A DNA stretch of 6,473 nt from Akkermansiaceae bacterium (GTDB lineage: Bacteria; Verrucomicrobiota; Verrucomicrobiia; Verrucomicrobiales; Akkermansiaceae): assembly GCA_023301335.1 (NCBI GenBank), contig JALZVA010000211.1, positions 1 to 6,473 on the forward strand, in the 5' to 3' direction. Both the position numbers and the translations under genes were made by a program. Under the pieces are notes generated by a model. It had not been told where the DNA came from. It saw nothing but the letters and a program-made list of their open reading frames with translations, and made no database searches. This document shows positions 1 to 6,353 of this stretch, piece after piece (the stretch's first letter is position 1; the number at the start of each line of letters is the position of its first letter).

Positions 1-2436
1 ATGAATGGAAGAGTGTGCCGACTTCTGGTCACGCCACTTCTCAGAGCTCTGAAGTGTGTCTGCGGATCTAATCAATACTTAGAGTACTTAGACTCTTTCC
101 GTTATGCGCTGGCAGGAGAGTTTTCTCTGAGTAGAGATGTGATTGAGGATATTCGCATTCCCTCTGACTGGGGCTTAGAGATGGGAACTCTCTCAGAAAT
201 GCACAGGAACTACTCCACTCAGCAAATCTGCCAAGTGGATATTGCAGAAACCTATGATCATAAGCATCAAGATCTTTCGATAGAGGATAAGGCACGTGGA
301 CTCTCAAAGATGTCTTCAGATATTGCAAAGTCTTTATTTCGTAAAATGGCCACTCAAGGAGAGGTCTTTAGTAGTGAGAAAATCAGAACACTGAAGGCTG
401 CCTATTACCGTATAGCTCTAGATCTAGTAGAAAGCTTCAATAATGTTTCCGCGATCAATGGTTTAAAATACGACCGCCATAAGGAAGGCCAGGCTGTGGA
501 ACTATTTGCTGAGAATATCATGCAGGCGGGTTGTGACTTCCTCGATCCACAGAACTCTATGGATACCCCCTTCATGCCGAGTTGGAAGAGAGTGATTTCA
601 GCCATGCCGGATGTGTTAGATCAGATTCGTGATGCGGTGGAGCAAGACAGGCAGGAACTAGGATCAGATAAGGTCAATGTGCCATCCCTTCATCCAGCGA
701 AGAAACGCTTGAAACAACGTATCCGAGAGCATGTGAGAAAAATTTATGGAGAGGAGACCGCAGATAGCATCACAGATAAAGTGATTAAGCTAGCTAAGCT
801 TGACCAAACAGAGGTGACTAAAGTCCCAGTAGAAAACAAATGGAATGAAAAAGATGTGATCTCTATCACCTATGCCGACAGCCTTAAAGAAGAAGGGAAA
901 GAGCCGTTACAGACGCTTCACACCTTTTTCACAAGAGAGCTTAAGGATGTTATCAGTGGAGTGCATATCCTTCCTTTTTATCCGTATAGTTCAGATGATG
1001 GATTCTCTGTCATTGATTATAAAAAGGTGAAAAAAGAGCACGGAGACTGGCAAGGTGTCCGGGCAATCAGTAAGGACTTTGATGTGATGGCAGATCTGGT
1101 TGTGAACCACTGCTCAGCAGATTCGGAATGGTTTAAGAATTTTAAAGAAAACAAATCCCCAGGAAAGGGTTACTTCGTAGATGGTGCTGACTTCAAGGAT
1201 ATCAGTAAGGTGGTGAGACCGCGTTCTTCTCCACTTCTTTCGGAGGTGAAGACCGTGGACGGAGTGAAGCAAGTGTGGTGCACCTTTAGTGCGGATCAAG
1301 TCGACCTCAACTTTGCTAATCCAGAAGTGCTGTTAGAGATGGTTGATATTATTCAGTTCTATCTCTCACAAGATATAAAGATTTTCCGATTAGATGCGAT
1401 TGCATTCCTCTGGAAAGAGTCTGGGACCAGTTGTGTGCATTTGCCACAAACGCATGAAATCATTAAGCTATTTAGGTTAGTGATCGAGCACATCAACCCA
1501 TCAGCCATTATTATTACAGAGACTAATGTGCCTAACAAAGAGAATCTCTCTTACTTTGGAAATGATAATGAGGCGCATCTAATTTATAATTTCTCTCTCC
1601 CTCCGCTTCTTATCCATACGCTCTTGAGTGGAGATGCGACTCATTTGAAAACTTGGATTATATCGATGCCTCCAGCAAGAAGGGGACGTGCGTATTTAAA
1701 CTTCATTGCCTCACATGACGGGATAGGCTTACGCCCTGCGGAAGGTCTTCTCAATGAAGGGGAGCTAAATCAAATGATAGACGCTTTTAAGAGTTTTGGA
1801 GGAGAGATATCAATGCGCCGAACTCCAGAAGGAGACTTAAAGCCTTATGAGGCAAATATTTCCCTCTACAATGCGTTGTCGGGAACTGTCTCAGGAGAAA
1901 AAGATGTGTATAACACTGCACGCTTCTTATGTGCGCACACTGTCATGCTTGCGTTAGAGGGCATCCCGGCATTCTATATCCATAGTCTGTTAGGCACAGA
2001 AAATAATCGAAAAGGGGTAGCCGAAACAGGCCATGCGAGAACGATTAACCGCTATAAATACGACCTCGCAGAGCTCACGATGGCGCTCACTGATGATAGC
2101 CATCATCAGAAGGAAGTCTTTACTGAGATGAAAAATCTCATCGCGATTCGCCGTGAGCAGCCTGCATTCCACCCGAATGCCACTCAATATACTCTACACC
2201 TCGGCACTGCAGTCTTTGCGTTCTGGAGAGAGAGTATCGATCGTAAGCAAAGCATCTTTGCAATCCATAATATTTCTGACCAAGCTCAGAGTATTCCACT
2301 GGTGGAACTAAATCTCATAGAAACTGAAAATTGGTGTGATCTGCTTACAGGGAGAGACTACCCAGACCTTACAGAGGTAGTGACTTTAGCTCCTTACCAG
2401 AGTGTCTGGATCTCGAATCAGAGGAACGGACTATAA
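1..2436 (+). CDS. Fused GpgS (C-terminal half) - GH13_18 glucosylglycerate phosphorylase-like protein, 5' end outside the window
   Basis: Two enzymes lie in one open frame. Residues about 1-220 match the C-terminal half of glucosyl-3-phosphoglycerate synthase, which moves glucose from an NDP-sugar to 3-phosphoglycerate. The marks are GRVCRLLVTPLL (3-14), LAGEF (37-41), SDWGLEMG (55-62) and DHKHQ (86-90), the last probably holding the metal-binding His. The DxD-bearing N-terminal half is missing, and residue 1 sits mid-domain, so the ATG at position 1 is an internal Met. Residues about 230-811 form a full-length GH13 subfamily 18 phosphorylase. They contain VHILPFYPYSSDDGF (321-335), DLVVNH (365-370), RLDAIAF with predicted nucleophile D465, ITETNVP with predicted acid/base E507, and ASHDGIG with predicted transition-state Asp D573. 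The match is to the glucosylglycerate phosphorylase (YcjM-like) branch rather than classical sucrose phosphorylase, and the GpgS partner supports that. There is no stop, frameshift or good internal start at the junction. No phosphatase domain is visible. The protein is probably cytosolic. The families are near certain, the exact phosphorylase substrate less so. Confidence 0.9.
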   Translation: MNGRVCRLLVTPLLRALKCVCGSNQYLEYLDSFRYALAGEFSLSRDVIEDIRIPSDWGLEMGTLSEMHRNYSTQQICQVDIAETYDHKHQDLSIEDKARGLSKMSSDIAKSLFRKMATQGEVFSSEKIRTLKAAYYRIALDLVESFNNVSAINGLKYDRHKEGQAVELFAENIMQAGCDFLDPQNSMDTPFMPSWKRVISAMPDVLDQIRDAVEQDRQELGSDKVNVPSLHPAKKRLKQRIREHVRKIYGEETADSITDKVIKLAKLDQTEVTKVPVENKWNEKDVISITYADSLKEEGKEPLQTLHTFFTRELKDVISGVHILPFYPYSSDDGFSVIDYKKVKKEHGDWQGVRAISKDFDVMADLVVNHCSADSEWFKNFKENKSPGKGYFVDGADFKDISKVVRPRSSPLLSEVKTVDGVKQVWCTFSADQVDLNFANPEVLLEMVDIIQFYLSQDIKIFRLDAIAFLWKESGTSCVHLPQTHEIIKLFRLVIEHINPSAIIITETNVPNKENLSYFGNDNEAHLIYNFSLPPLLIHTLLSGDATHLKTWIISMPPARRGRAYLNFIASHDGIGLRPAEGLLNEGELNQMIDAFKSFGGEISMRRTPEGDLKPYEANISLYNALSGTVSGEKDVYNTARFLCAHTVMLALEGIPAFYIHSLLGTENNRKGVAETGHARTINRYKYDLAELTMALTDDSHHQKEVFTEMKNLIAIRREQPAFHPNATQYTLHLGTAVFAFWRESIDRKQSIFAIHNISDQAQSIPLVELNLIETENWCDLLTGRDYPDLTEVVTLAPYQSVWISNQRNGL

Positions 2437-2469
2437 CAGCCAGTAGGGAAAGGGTAAAAAATGACCCTA

Positions 2470-2505
2470 AAAAACGACTTCCCCAAATTGGGGTAAGTCG
2501 TTTTT
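2470..2505. terminator. Bidirectional rho-independent terminator between converging genes
   Basis: The arms AAAAACGACTT-CCCC (2470-2484) and GGGG-T-AAGTCGTTTTT (2490-2505) pair over 15 bases with one bulged T and an AAATT loop. An A run on the left and a T run on the right let it work in both directions. It lies 34 bases after the stop of the fused GpgS/phosphorylase gene and 22 bases from the stop of the small gene on the opposite strand. A smaller hairpin, AGGGT (2451-2455) with ACCCT (2464-2468), sits just before it. Confidence 0.9.
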
Positions 2506-2526
2506 GTAGAGTTTTAGTTGGTTAGT

Positions 2527-2724
2527 TTACTTACCGAAAAGTCCTTTGACTGCGTCAAGTGCACCGCCTGCGCCTTCTTCACCATTGCTGATGGAGTCGA
2601 TCATGCCTTGTGCACCATCGGGAAGCTTGTCTTTAACAAAACCTAATACCATTTCGATTGCGGATGATGCAGCACCGTCATCAAGACCGAGCTTTTCAAT
2701 AAGTTGATTTTTTAATTCGTCCAT
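2527..2724 (-). CDS. Small hypothetical protein, 65 aa
   Basis: I do not recognise this gene with certainty. The protein begins MDELKNQLIEKLGL and continues with a helical segment, AIEMVLGFVKDKLPDGAQGM (residues 23-42). It ends in a Gly/Ala-rich tail closing with GLFGK. It has no signal peptide or clear membrane span and is rich in Asp, Glu, Gly and Ala, so it is probably a soluble helical cytoplasmic protein. The overall layout (short helix, VLxFxKDKLP-like core, Gly-rich tail ending in LFG) recalls short uncharacterised proteins of Verrucomicrobiota and Bacteroidota, but I cannot assign a domain family. The ATG at 2724 is preceded by an A/T-rich leader with no Shine-Dalgarno sequence. The gene shares the terminator at 2470-2505 with the converging fused enzyme. 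It lies downstream of trpA on the same strand but 148 bases away and has a possible promoter of its own, so it is probably transcribed separately. Its coding status rests on the clean frame and sensible composition. Confidence 0.75.
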   Translation of the reverse strand: MDELKNQLIEKLGLDDGAASSAIEMVLGFVKDKLPDGAQGMIDSISNGEEGAGGALDAVKGLFGK

Positions 2725-2766
2725 AGTTTTATATTTATTTAAAGACCCTATTTAAGAGCTGTTAAG

Positions 2767-2794
2767 ATCTTTTCCAAGTTGTTCATTTTGTCAA
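2767..2794 (-). promoter_or_regulatory. Possible sigma70-type promoter for the 65-aa protein gene
   Basis: Read on the - strand, a perfect TTGACA (2794-2789) is followed after 16 bases by AAAGAT (2772-2767), a weak -10 with three of six consensus matches. Transcription would begin near 2760, about 35 bases before the ATG at 2724. The good -35 and its place in the gap after trpA make it plausible. The poor -10 keeps confidence low. Confidence 0.35.
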
Positions 2795-2872
2795 CGATGG
2801 AATAAGAAAGGCTCGTTACACCCTGTGGAAACCCTTTGGTGAAATAGAAAAACGAGTTTCTAGGCTCACTGA

Positions 2873-3673
2873 TTAGGAAACTTCTTTTGCCGCGTCAATG
2901 AGTGGTTTTGCGAAAGCGGCAACCTTCGCCGCTACGTCCTCGGAATGCGCGTTTTCAGCGACAATTTGGACAATGGCAGATCCTACAACGACACCATCTG
3001 AAACACTGGCGACCATGGAGGACTGCTCAGCAGTGCCAATACCGAACCCAACGCATACTGGTGTCTGGGTATGCGCCTTAATTTTAGCGACGGTTTCACC
3101 AATGGAGGCAGAGGGAGCCGCCTGTGCACCTGTGACGCCTGTGCGGGAGAGGGCATAAATGAAGCCTTCAGATTGAGCTGCTAAGTCGGCGATACGAGCA
3201 TCAGGAGAGTTAGGAGCAATCAGAGTGATACTTTTCAAGCCAGCTTGATTGGTAAGCTCTTCATTCTTTTTCGCCTCATCAGGTGGGAGATCGAGGAGGA
3301 GAATCCCATCTGCTCCAGCTTCTGCAAAATCTTTGTGAAAATCCTCAAAACCATAGGTATAGACAGGGTTGAGGTAAGTGAAGAGGACGATAGGAGTCTG
3401 GTGGGTCTTTCTGAATTTCTTTAATAACTCCAGCACCTTAAGGGTGGTAGCCCCAGCCTTAAGCGCACGTTCCGCAGCGAGTTGGTTCACCACTCCATCG
3501 GCCAATGGGTCAGAAAAAGGCACACCGAGCTCAATAATATCGGCACCTGCGTCAGCCAAGCCTTTGATGATCTCAAGAGACTTCTCCATATTAGGGTCGC
3601 AGGCACACACATAGGCAACAAATGCAGCTTGGCTTCCTAGTTCTTCAAAGCGTTGGTCAATTCGGTTTTTCAT
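2873..3673 (-). CDS. trpA: Tryptophan synthase alpha chain (TrpA)
   Basis: TrpA cleaves indole-3-glycerol phosphate to indole and glyceraldehyde 3-phosphate, and the indole passes to TrpB. It is a cytosolic (beta/alpha)8 barrel. From the ATG at 3673 it has 266 residues, the usual length. IELGVPFSDPLADG holds the two catalytic acids (E48 and D59 here, E49 and D60 in Salmonella). SRTGVTGA is the mobile loop 6, and GFGI with VVGSAIV forms the phosphate site. A GTG lies directly before the ATG (3674-3676) and could serve instead. An AGAGGAGA purine run (3700-3693) is oddly far from either start. The normal LGDP/AGDP motif near residue 26 reads ACDP, a Cys where Gly is usual. No trpB or other trp gene flanks it. 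Upstream is divergent folP, and downstream, after 148 bases, the 65-aa gene. The trp pathway is therefore split in this genome, or trpB lies elsewhere. Identity is certain; the exact start is not. Confidence 0.97.
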   Translation of the reverse strand: MKNRIDQRFEELGSQAAFVAYVCACDPNMEKSLEIIKGLADAGADIIELGVPFSDPLADGVVNQLAAERALKAGATTLKVLELLKKFRKTHQTPIVLFTYLNPVYTYGFEDFHKDFAEAGADGILLLDLPPDEAKKNEELTNQAGLKSITLIAPNSPDARIADLAAQSEGFIYALSRTGVTGAQAAPSASIGETVAKIKAHTQTPVCVGFGIGTAEQSSMVASVSDGVVVGSAIVQIVAENAHSEDVAAKVAAFAKPLIDAAKEVS

Positions 3674-3740
3674 CACGCACGCTTATGAAATATCTCCTCT
3701 AAAATTGCAACCATCACTTGTGTCGATCCTATAGAATGAG

Positions 3741-3774
3741 AGCAATCCCACCTGACGAGTGAAAAAAGATTGCT
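3741..3774. repeat. 7-bp inverted repeat in the trpA/folP divergent region
   Basis: AGCAATC (3741-3747) is matched by its exact complement GATTGCT (3768-3774) with 20 bases between. It lies midway between the divergent trpA and folP starts and overlaps the possible folP -35. The half-site spacing of about two and a half helical turns is compatible with a dimeric regulator or a weak hairpin, but a 7-base dyad can also occur by chance. Confidence 0.25.
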
Positions 3775-3798
3775 TATCGATCAATTAAGAGACCTAAT
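3770..3798 (+). promoter_or_regulatory. Possible promoter of the folP transcription unit
   Basis: TTGCTT (3770-3775) is separated by 17 bases from CCTAAT (3793-3798), which matches the -10 consensus at four of six positions. Transcription would start only a few bases before the folP ATG at 3808, giving a nearly leaderless message. That would fit the lack of a clear ribosome binding site there. This is a weak call. Confidence 0.25.
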
Positions 3799-3807
3799 TC
3801 TAGAAAG

Positions 3808-4647
3808 ATGATCTGGAATATTCGGAATCAGAAAATAGACCTTTCCTCTAAGGGGATGGTGATGGGTGTCCTGAACGTGACCCCTGATTCCTTCTCAGAT
3901 GGCGGAATGAGCTTGGATGTAGCGTTGGCCGTAGAAAAGGGGCTGAGGATGATCCAAGAAGGTGCCGATATCATCGATATAGGAGGGGAGTCAACCCGCC
4001 CAGGTGCGTTGTATGTTTCGTGTGAGAGGGAATTAGAGAGAACCATTCCAGTCATTCTGGCAATTAGAGAAAAATCAGATATTTTTATCTCTATTGATAC
4101 TTCAAAAGCCGAGGTGGCCAAGCAGGCTATCGCAGCAGGAGCAGACATCGTCAATGATGTGACAGGCCTGGAGGGAGACAGTGAGATGCCTCAGGTGTGT
4201 AAAGAAGCAGATGCCGCCGTGGTGGTGATGCATATGCAGGGGACTCCAGAGCAGATGCAGGATGCCCCTTATTACACCAATGTGGTAGAAGAAGTGAGAG
4301 CTTATTTTGAGAGTCGCTTAGTGAAACTTCAACAACTTGGCATAGATTCGCAGCGTATTTGTTTTGACCCCGGCATTGGATTTGGCAAGTCTCAGGAGCA
4401 TAACCAAGCATTGATGAAGCACCTAGATACACTGCTCGTGGAAGATCGGCCTCTACTACTCGGGGTCTCTCGGAAATCGTTCATAGGGAAGGTCCTCGGA
4501 GAAGAGAGCCCTTTGGAGCGAGACTGGGCGACTGTTGCGTTGACTGCTTATGGGAGGACTCGTGGAGCTGCTGTGCACCGTGTGCATGAAGTGAAAAAAA
4601 ATAAAGAATCTCTACGGATGATGGAGGCGATTATCGACACGAAGTAA
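3808..4647 (+). CDS. folP: Dihydropteroate synthase (DHPS)
   Basis: DHPS joins 6-hydroxymethyl-dihydropterin pyrophosphate to p-aminobenzoate to give dihydropteroate, the folate step blocked by sulfonamides. It is a cytosolic TIM barrel of 279 residues, normal for the family. Signatures in order: VMGVLNVTPDSFSDGG (18-33) with N23; IDIGGESTRPGA (56-67), the second DHPS signature; SIDTSKAEV with D97; IVNDVTG with N116; CFDPGIGFGK with D187; GVSRKSFIG with K223; and R258/H260 near the C-terminus, which bind the pyrophosphate. The Phe and Pro positions linked to sulfonamide resistance (F29, P65) look wild type. The ATG at 3808 gives the standard N-terminus. Only a weak AGAAAG precedes it. It is the first gene of a run: the next start lies 15 bases after its stop. 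No folK, folB, ftsH or glmM neighbour is present, unlike many bacteria. Confidence 0.98.
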   Translation: MIWNIRNQKIDLSSKGMVMGVLNVTPDSFSDGGMSLDVALAVEKGLRMIQEGADIIDIGGESTRPGALYVSCERELERTIPVILAIREKSDIFISIDTSKAEVAKQAIAAGADIVNDVTGLEGDSEMPQVCKEADAAVVVMHMQGTPEQMQDAPYYTNVVEEVRAYFESRLVKLQQLGIDSQRICFDPGIGFGKSQEHNQALMKHLDTLLVEDRPLLLGVSRKSFIGKVLGEESPLERDWATVALTAYGRTRGAAVHRVHEVKKNKESLRMMEAIIDTK

Positions 4648-4662
4648 AAATAATTAAAGTTT

Positions 4663-4857
4663 ATGTCAGACGGCTCCACACCAGAAAAGAAAGCACAGGA
4701 AAGAATCGCTCAACGAGCGCGCAAAATTAGTATGCTTGTTCATGCTAACCGTGCTCCAGAGAAAAAAGATGAGATCCGTAAAGACTTTAAACGAAAAGAA
4801 AAGCTCTCTTCGATGAGAAAGAAAATCACTGAAAGACGGTCTAGAAGAAGGCCGTAA
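4663..4857 (+). CDS. Very basic small protein, 64 aa, in the folP operon
   Basis: I recognise no family. The product has 23 Lys/Arg among 64 residues and a net charge of about +14, rising toward a C-terminus that ends in an Arg cluster (SRRRP). It is predicted to be mostly helical with no signal peptide or membrane span. Such composition suits binding of RNA or DNA, or a ribosome-associated role, but this is inference. It does not show the bS21 pattern or another ribosomal protein motif that I know. It begins 15 bases after folP and ends 16 bases before the next gene, so it is almost surely cotranscribed with both. The ATG at 4663 follows an A/T-rich stretch containing TAAAG and no strong Shine-Dalgarno sequence. 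A shorter form from the Met at 4732 is possible. Tight packing between two coding genes and a clean frame support it as real. Confidence 0.72.
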   Translation: MSDGSTPEKKAQERIAQRARKISMLVHANRAPEKKDEIRKDFKRKEKLSSMRKKITERRSRRRP

Positions 4858-4873
4858 ATTAAATCTAATAAAC

Positions 4874-5794
4874 GTGCGTATTCCTTGGTATATTTGTGTG
4901 TCTGTGGGGCTGTTAGCCTTTGGAGTAACCTACTGGATGGGTGCCAAGGAGTATGATTTTGTCACTCCCCCGAACTTGGGACTAAGAGCCTCGAATACGC
5001 TGGCGGAGCAAAATTCTTCAGTGGATACCCCTCCTTCAGAGTTCACTCAGGTAGAGCTAGGAGAAAGAGAAAAGATAATCGAAGAGTCAGAGGTAGCCCC
5101 GCTCCCTGAGCCAGAAGAGATTCAAGAAATAGTGGAGTCACACCCATCCGACTATCTCGACCTGATAGATAAATCTACCGCAGCTTATGTAGCTCTCGCG
5201 GAGAAGCTCATCCAAGAGGAAAAAGCTGAGCACAGCTTAGTGGCATGGGAGAGGGTCTTAGACTCATCGGAACCCAGCCCAGAAGTGGTGAAGCAGGCTT
5301 TTGAAATTTTAAAACTCCATAAACCTGTGCTTAAAAGTGAGTCAGCAGGTATCGCCATCTCCTTGACCTTACATGCTAGTGTCCCAGCTGACCTTTATGA
5401 GAAAGCTGAGAAAATGCTCCGCAGAGCTGCACAGATTATAGAGATCGGAGCAGGTTACAGCATTTCTGTAAGCCCAGAGATTAGCGTGGTGGTTGTAGGC
5501 AAAGGAAAGCCTCGTCCCGCATTTTCCATATGGTTATCTGGGAAGCATGAAACACCCCGAGGAAGTTTCCGCACCACCTCCGAGTCAGAACTGGGGCTGG
5601 ATGAGAAAGTGAATGTAGTCATCTTTAACATCGTAAGTTCTTACTTGGAAGAACACTCATCTTTAAGCCCATTGATAAATTTGCATAATGAAATCAATGC
5701 AGAAGAAACCCTTGCCTACCTTATTACCCGTCATTCTTGGAGGCATCTTGGATTACTACTCTACCAGAATAGACCTACGGAAGAGGGAGAATGA
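4874..5794 (+). CDS. Hypothetical protein with single N-terminal membrane segment, 306 aa
   Basis: Function is unknown. Residues about 5-24 form one hydrophobic span after a short N-terminus with one Arg, typical of an uncleaved anchor that places the rest outside the cytoplasm. Residues about 40-92 are a linker rich in Pro, Glu and Ser, probably disordered. Residues 98-150 (AYVALAEKLIQEEKAEHSLVA region) look like paired helices of TPR type. The C-terminal part from about 160 is a mixed alpha/beta domain with strands such as SISVSPEISVVVVGKG and a charged segment GKHETPRGSFRTT, and it matches no enzyme motif I know. The start is GTG at 4874. The next in-frame Met is residue 22, inside the membrane span, so GTG is the better choice. 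No ribosome binding site is visible. It is the last gene of the folP run, converging on the DoxX gene across a 76-base A/T-rich gap. A cell-envelope scaffold role is a guess from layout only. Confidence 0.82.
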   Translation: MRIPWYICVSVGLLAFGVTYWMGAKEYDFVTPPNLGLRASNTLAEQNSSVDTPPSEFTQVELGEREKIIEESEVAPLPEPEEIQEIVESHPSDYLDLIDKSTAAYVALAEKLIQEEKAEHSLVAWERVLDSSEPSPEVVKQAFEILKLHKPVLKSESAGIAISLTLHASVPADLYEKAEKMLRRAAQIIEIGAGYSISVSPEISVVVVGKGKPRPAFSIWLSGKHETPRGSFRTTSESELGLDEKVNVVIFNIVSSYLEEHSSLSPLINLHNEINAEETLAYLITRHSWRHLGLLLYQNRPTEEGE

Positions 5795-5870
5795 ACTCGT
5801 TATAGATTTTTAGAAAAGTGCCTGTAGGTCGCCTCTATGCTGATTTTTATAATCTATATAGTTTATATTA

Positions 5871-6308
5871 TTATTTAATAATAAAGTATCTATTGAAAGG
5901 GATGCTTGCTAAGAGTGCGACAGATGTGGCAAGGACGAGCATCTGAGCGCCCACAGCTGGAAAATTCTCGATCATACAGCTACCGAATATGAAGATGATC
6001 ATGAGAAGGGCGTTACCAGTTAAGGATAGCTTAGTTTTTATCCCTAGCAATATTCCTGCCCCCAGAATCACTTCAACAATAGGAATCGAGTGAGCCATTG
6101 GAGAGACCAAGAATTCAGGTAACATGCTATTCTCAAATTTTGAAGTCATGCCCTTAGCAAATGCATGTAGCTTGGGAATTCGAACGAATCCATGGAAGAA
6201 AATATTCATTCCTAGGCCCACTCTGAGAAGTACATAGGCGAGCTCTTTATGGTTCAGGTTAAAAAGTTTGTGATCATTTAAATGATCGATAGGTTCAGGT
6301 GTATTCAT
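5871..6308 (-). CDS. DoxX family integral membrane protein, 145 aa
   Basis: This is a small inner-membrane protein with four predicted spans, at about residues 23-41, 71-92, 94-116 and 120-141. The first span carries the DoxX-type signature LLRVGLGMNIFFHGFVRI, the LR...G..F..HG pattern. The second holds VEVILGAGILLGI, also usual for the family. Length and span number fit DoxX/DoxD-like proteins, which include thiosulfate:quinone oxidoreductase subunits and many members of unknown job, so the reaction cannot be named here. The N-terminal 20 residues are polar and cytoplasmic. The ATG at 6308 has no Shine-Dalgarno sequence; its leader reads AACAACCATACATAG. It begins 45 bases after the stop of an RND permease on the same strand and may share its transcript. 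No convincing terminator follows it. Confidence 0.87.
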   Translation of the reverse strand: MNTPEPIDHLNDHKLFNLNHKELAYVLLRVGLGMNIFFHGFVRIPKLHAFAKGMTSKFENSMLPEFLVSPMAHSIPIVEVILGAGILLGIKTKLSLTGNALLMIIFIFGSCMIENFPAVGAQMLVLATSVALLASIPFNRYFIIK

Positions 6309-6353
6309 CTATGTATGGTTGTTAGTTGTGATAGAATTAAGTAGAATGAGATG

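Noticed and set aside
1..3. ATG at the first base as the true start of the fused enzyme
   Set aside because: The residues directly after it are the middle of the GpgS domain (GRV..LLV.PLL), so the gene must begin left of the window.
68..2187. Minus-strand frames at 68-328, 405-605, 1114-1299 and 1990-2187
   Set aside because: All are antisense to the fused enzyme gene, have no start signal and show no recognisable motif.
604..2436. Separate phosphorylase gene starting at the internal Met 202 (ATG at 604)
   Set aside because: This Met is inside the conserved GpgS C-terminal helix, any purine-rich site is poorly spaced, and no other ATG occurs in frame until well inside the GH13 domain.
2845..2862. 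Hairpin TAGAAA/TTTCTA as a trpA terminator
   Set aside because: It has only six mostly A:T pairs and no proper T run after it, so it is too weak to call.
2898..3614. Plus-strand open frames (2898-3158 and 3378-3614) opposite trpA
   Set aside because: They are shadows of a fully conserved trpA frame and have composition unlike real proteins.
3828..4432. Two antisense frames (3828-4154 and 4151-4432) opposite folP that nearly abut
   Set aside because: Both lie wholly within a certain folP gene, their products show no domain pattern, and they arise from codon bias on the other strand.
5801..5858. Inverted repeat TATAGATT/AATCTATA between the 306-aa gene and the DoxX gene as a terminator
   Set aside because: The stem is A:T-rich, the loop is 42 bases, and the match is likely chance in an A/T-rich stretch. 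The 76-base gap otherwise shows nothing clear.
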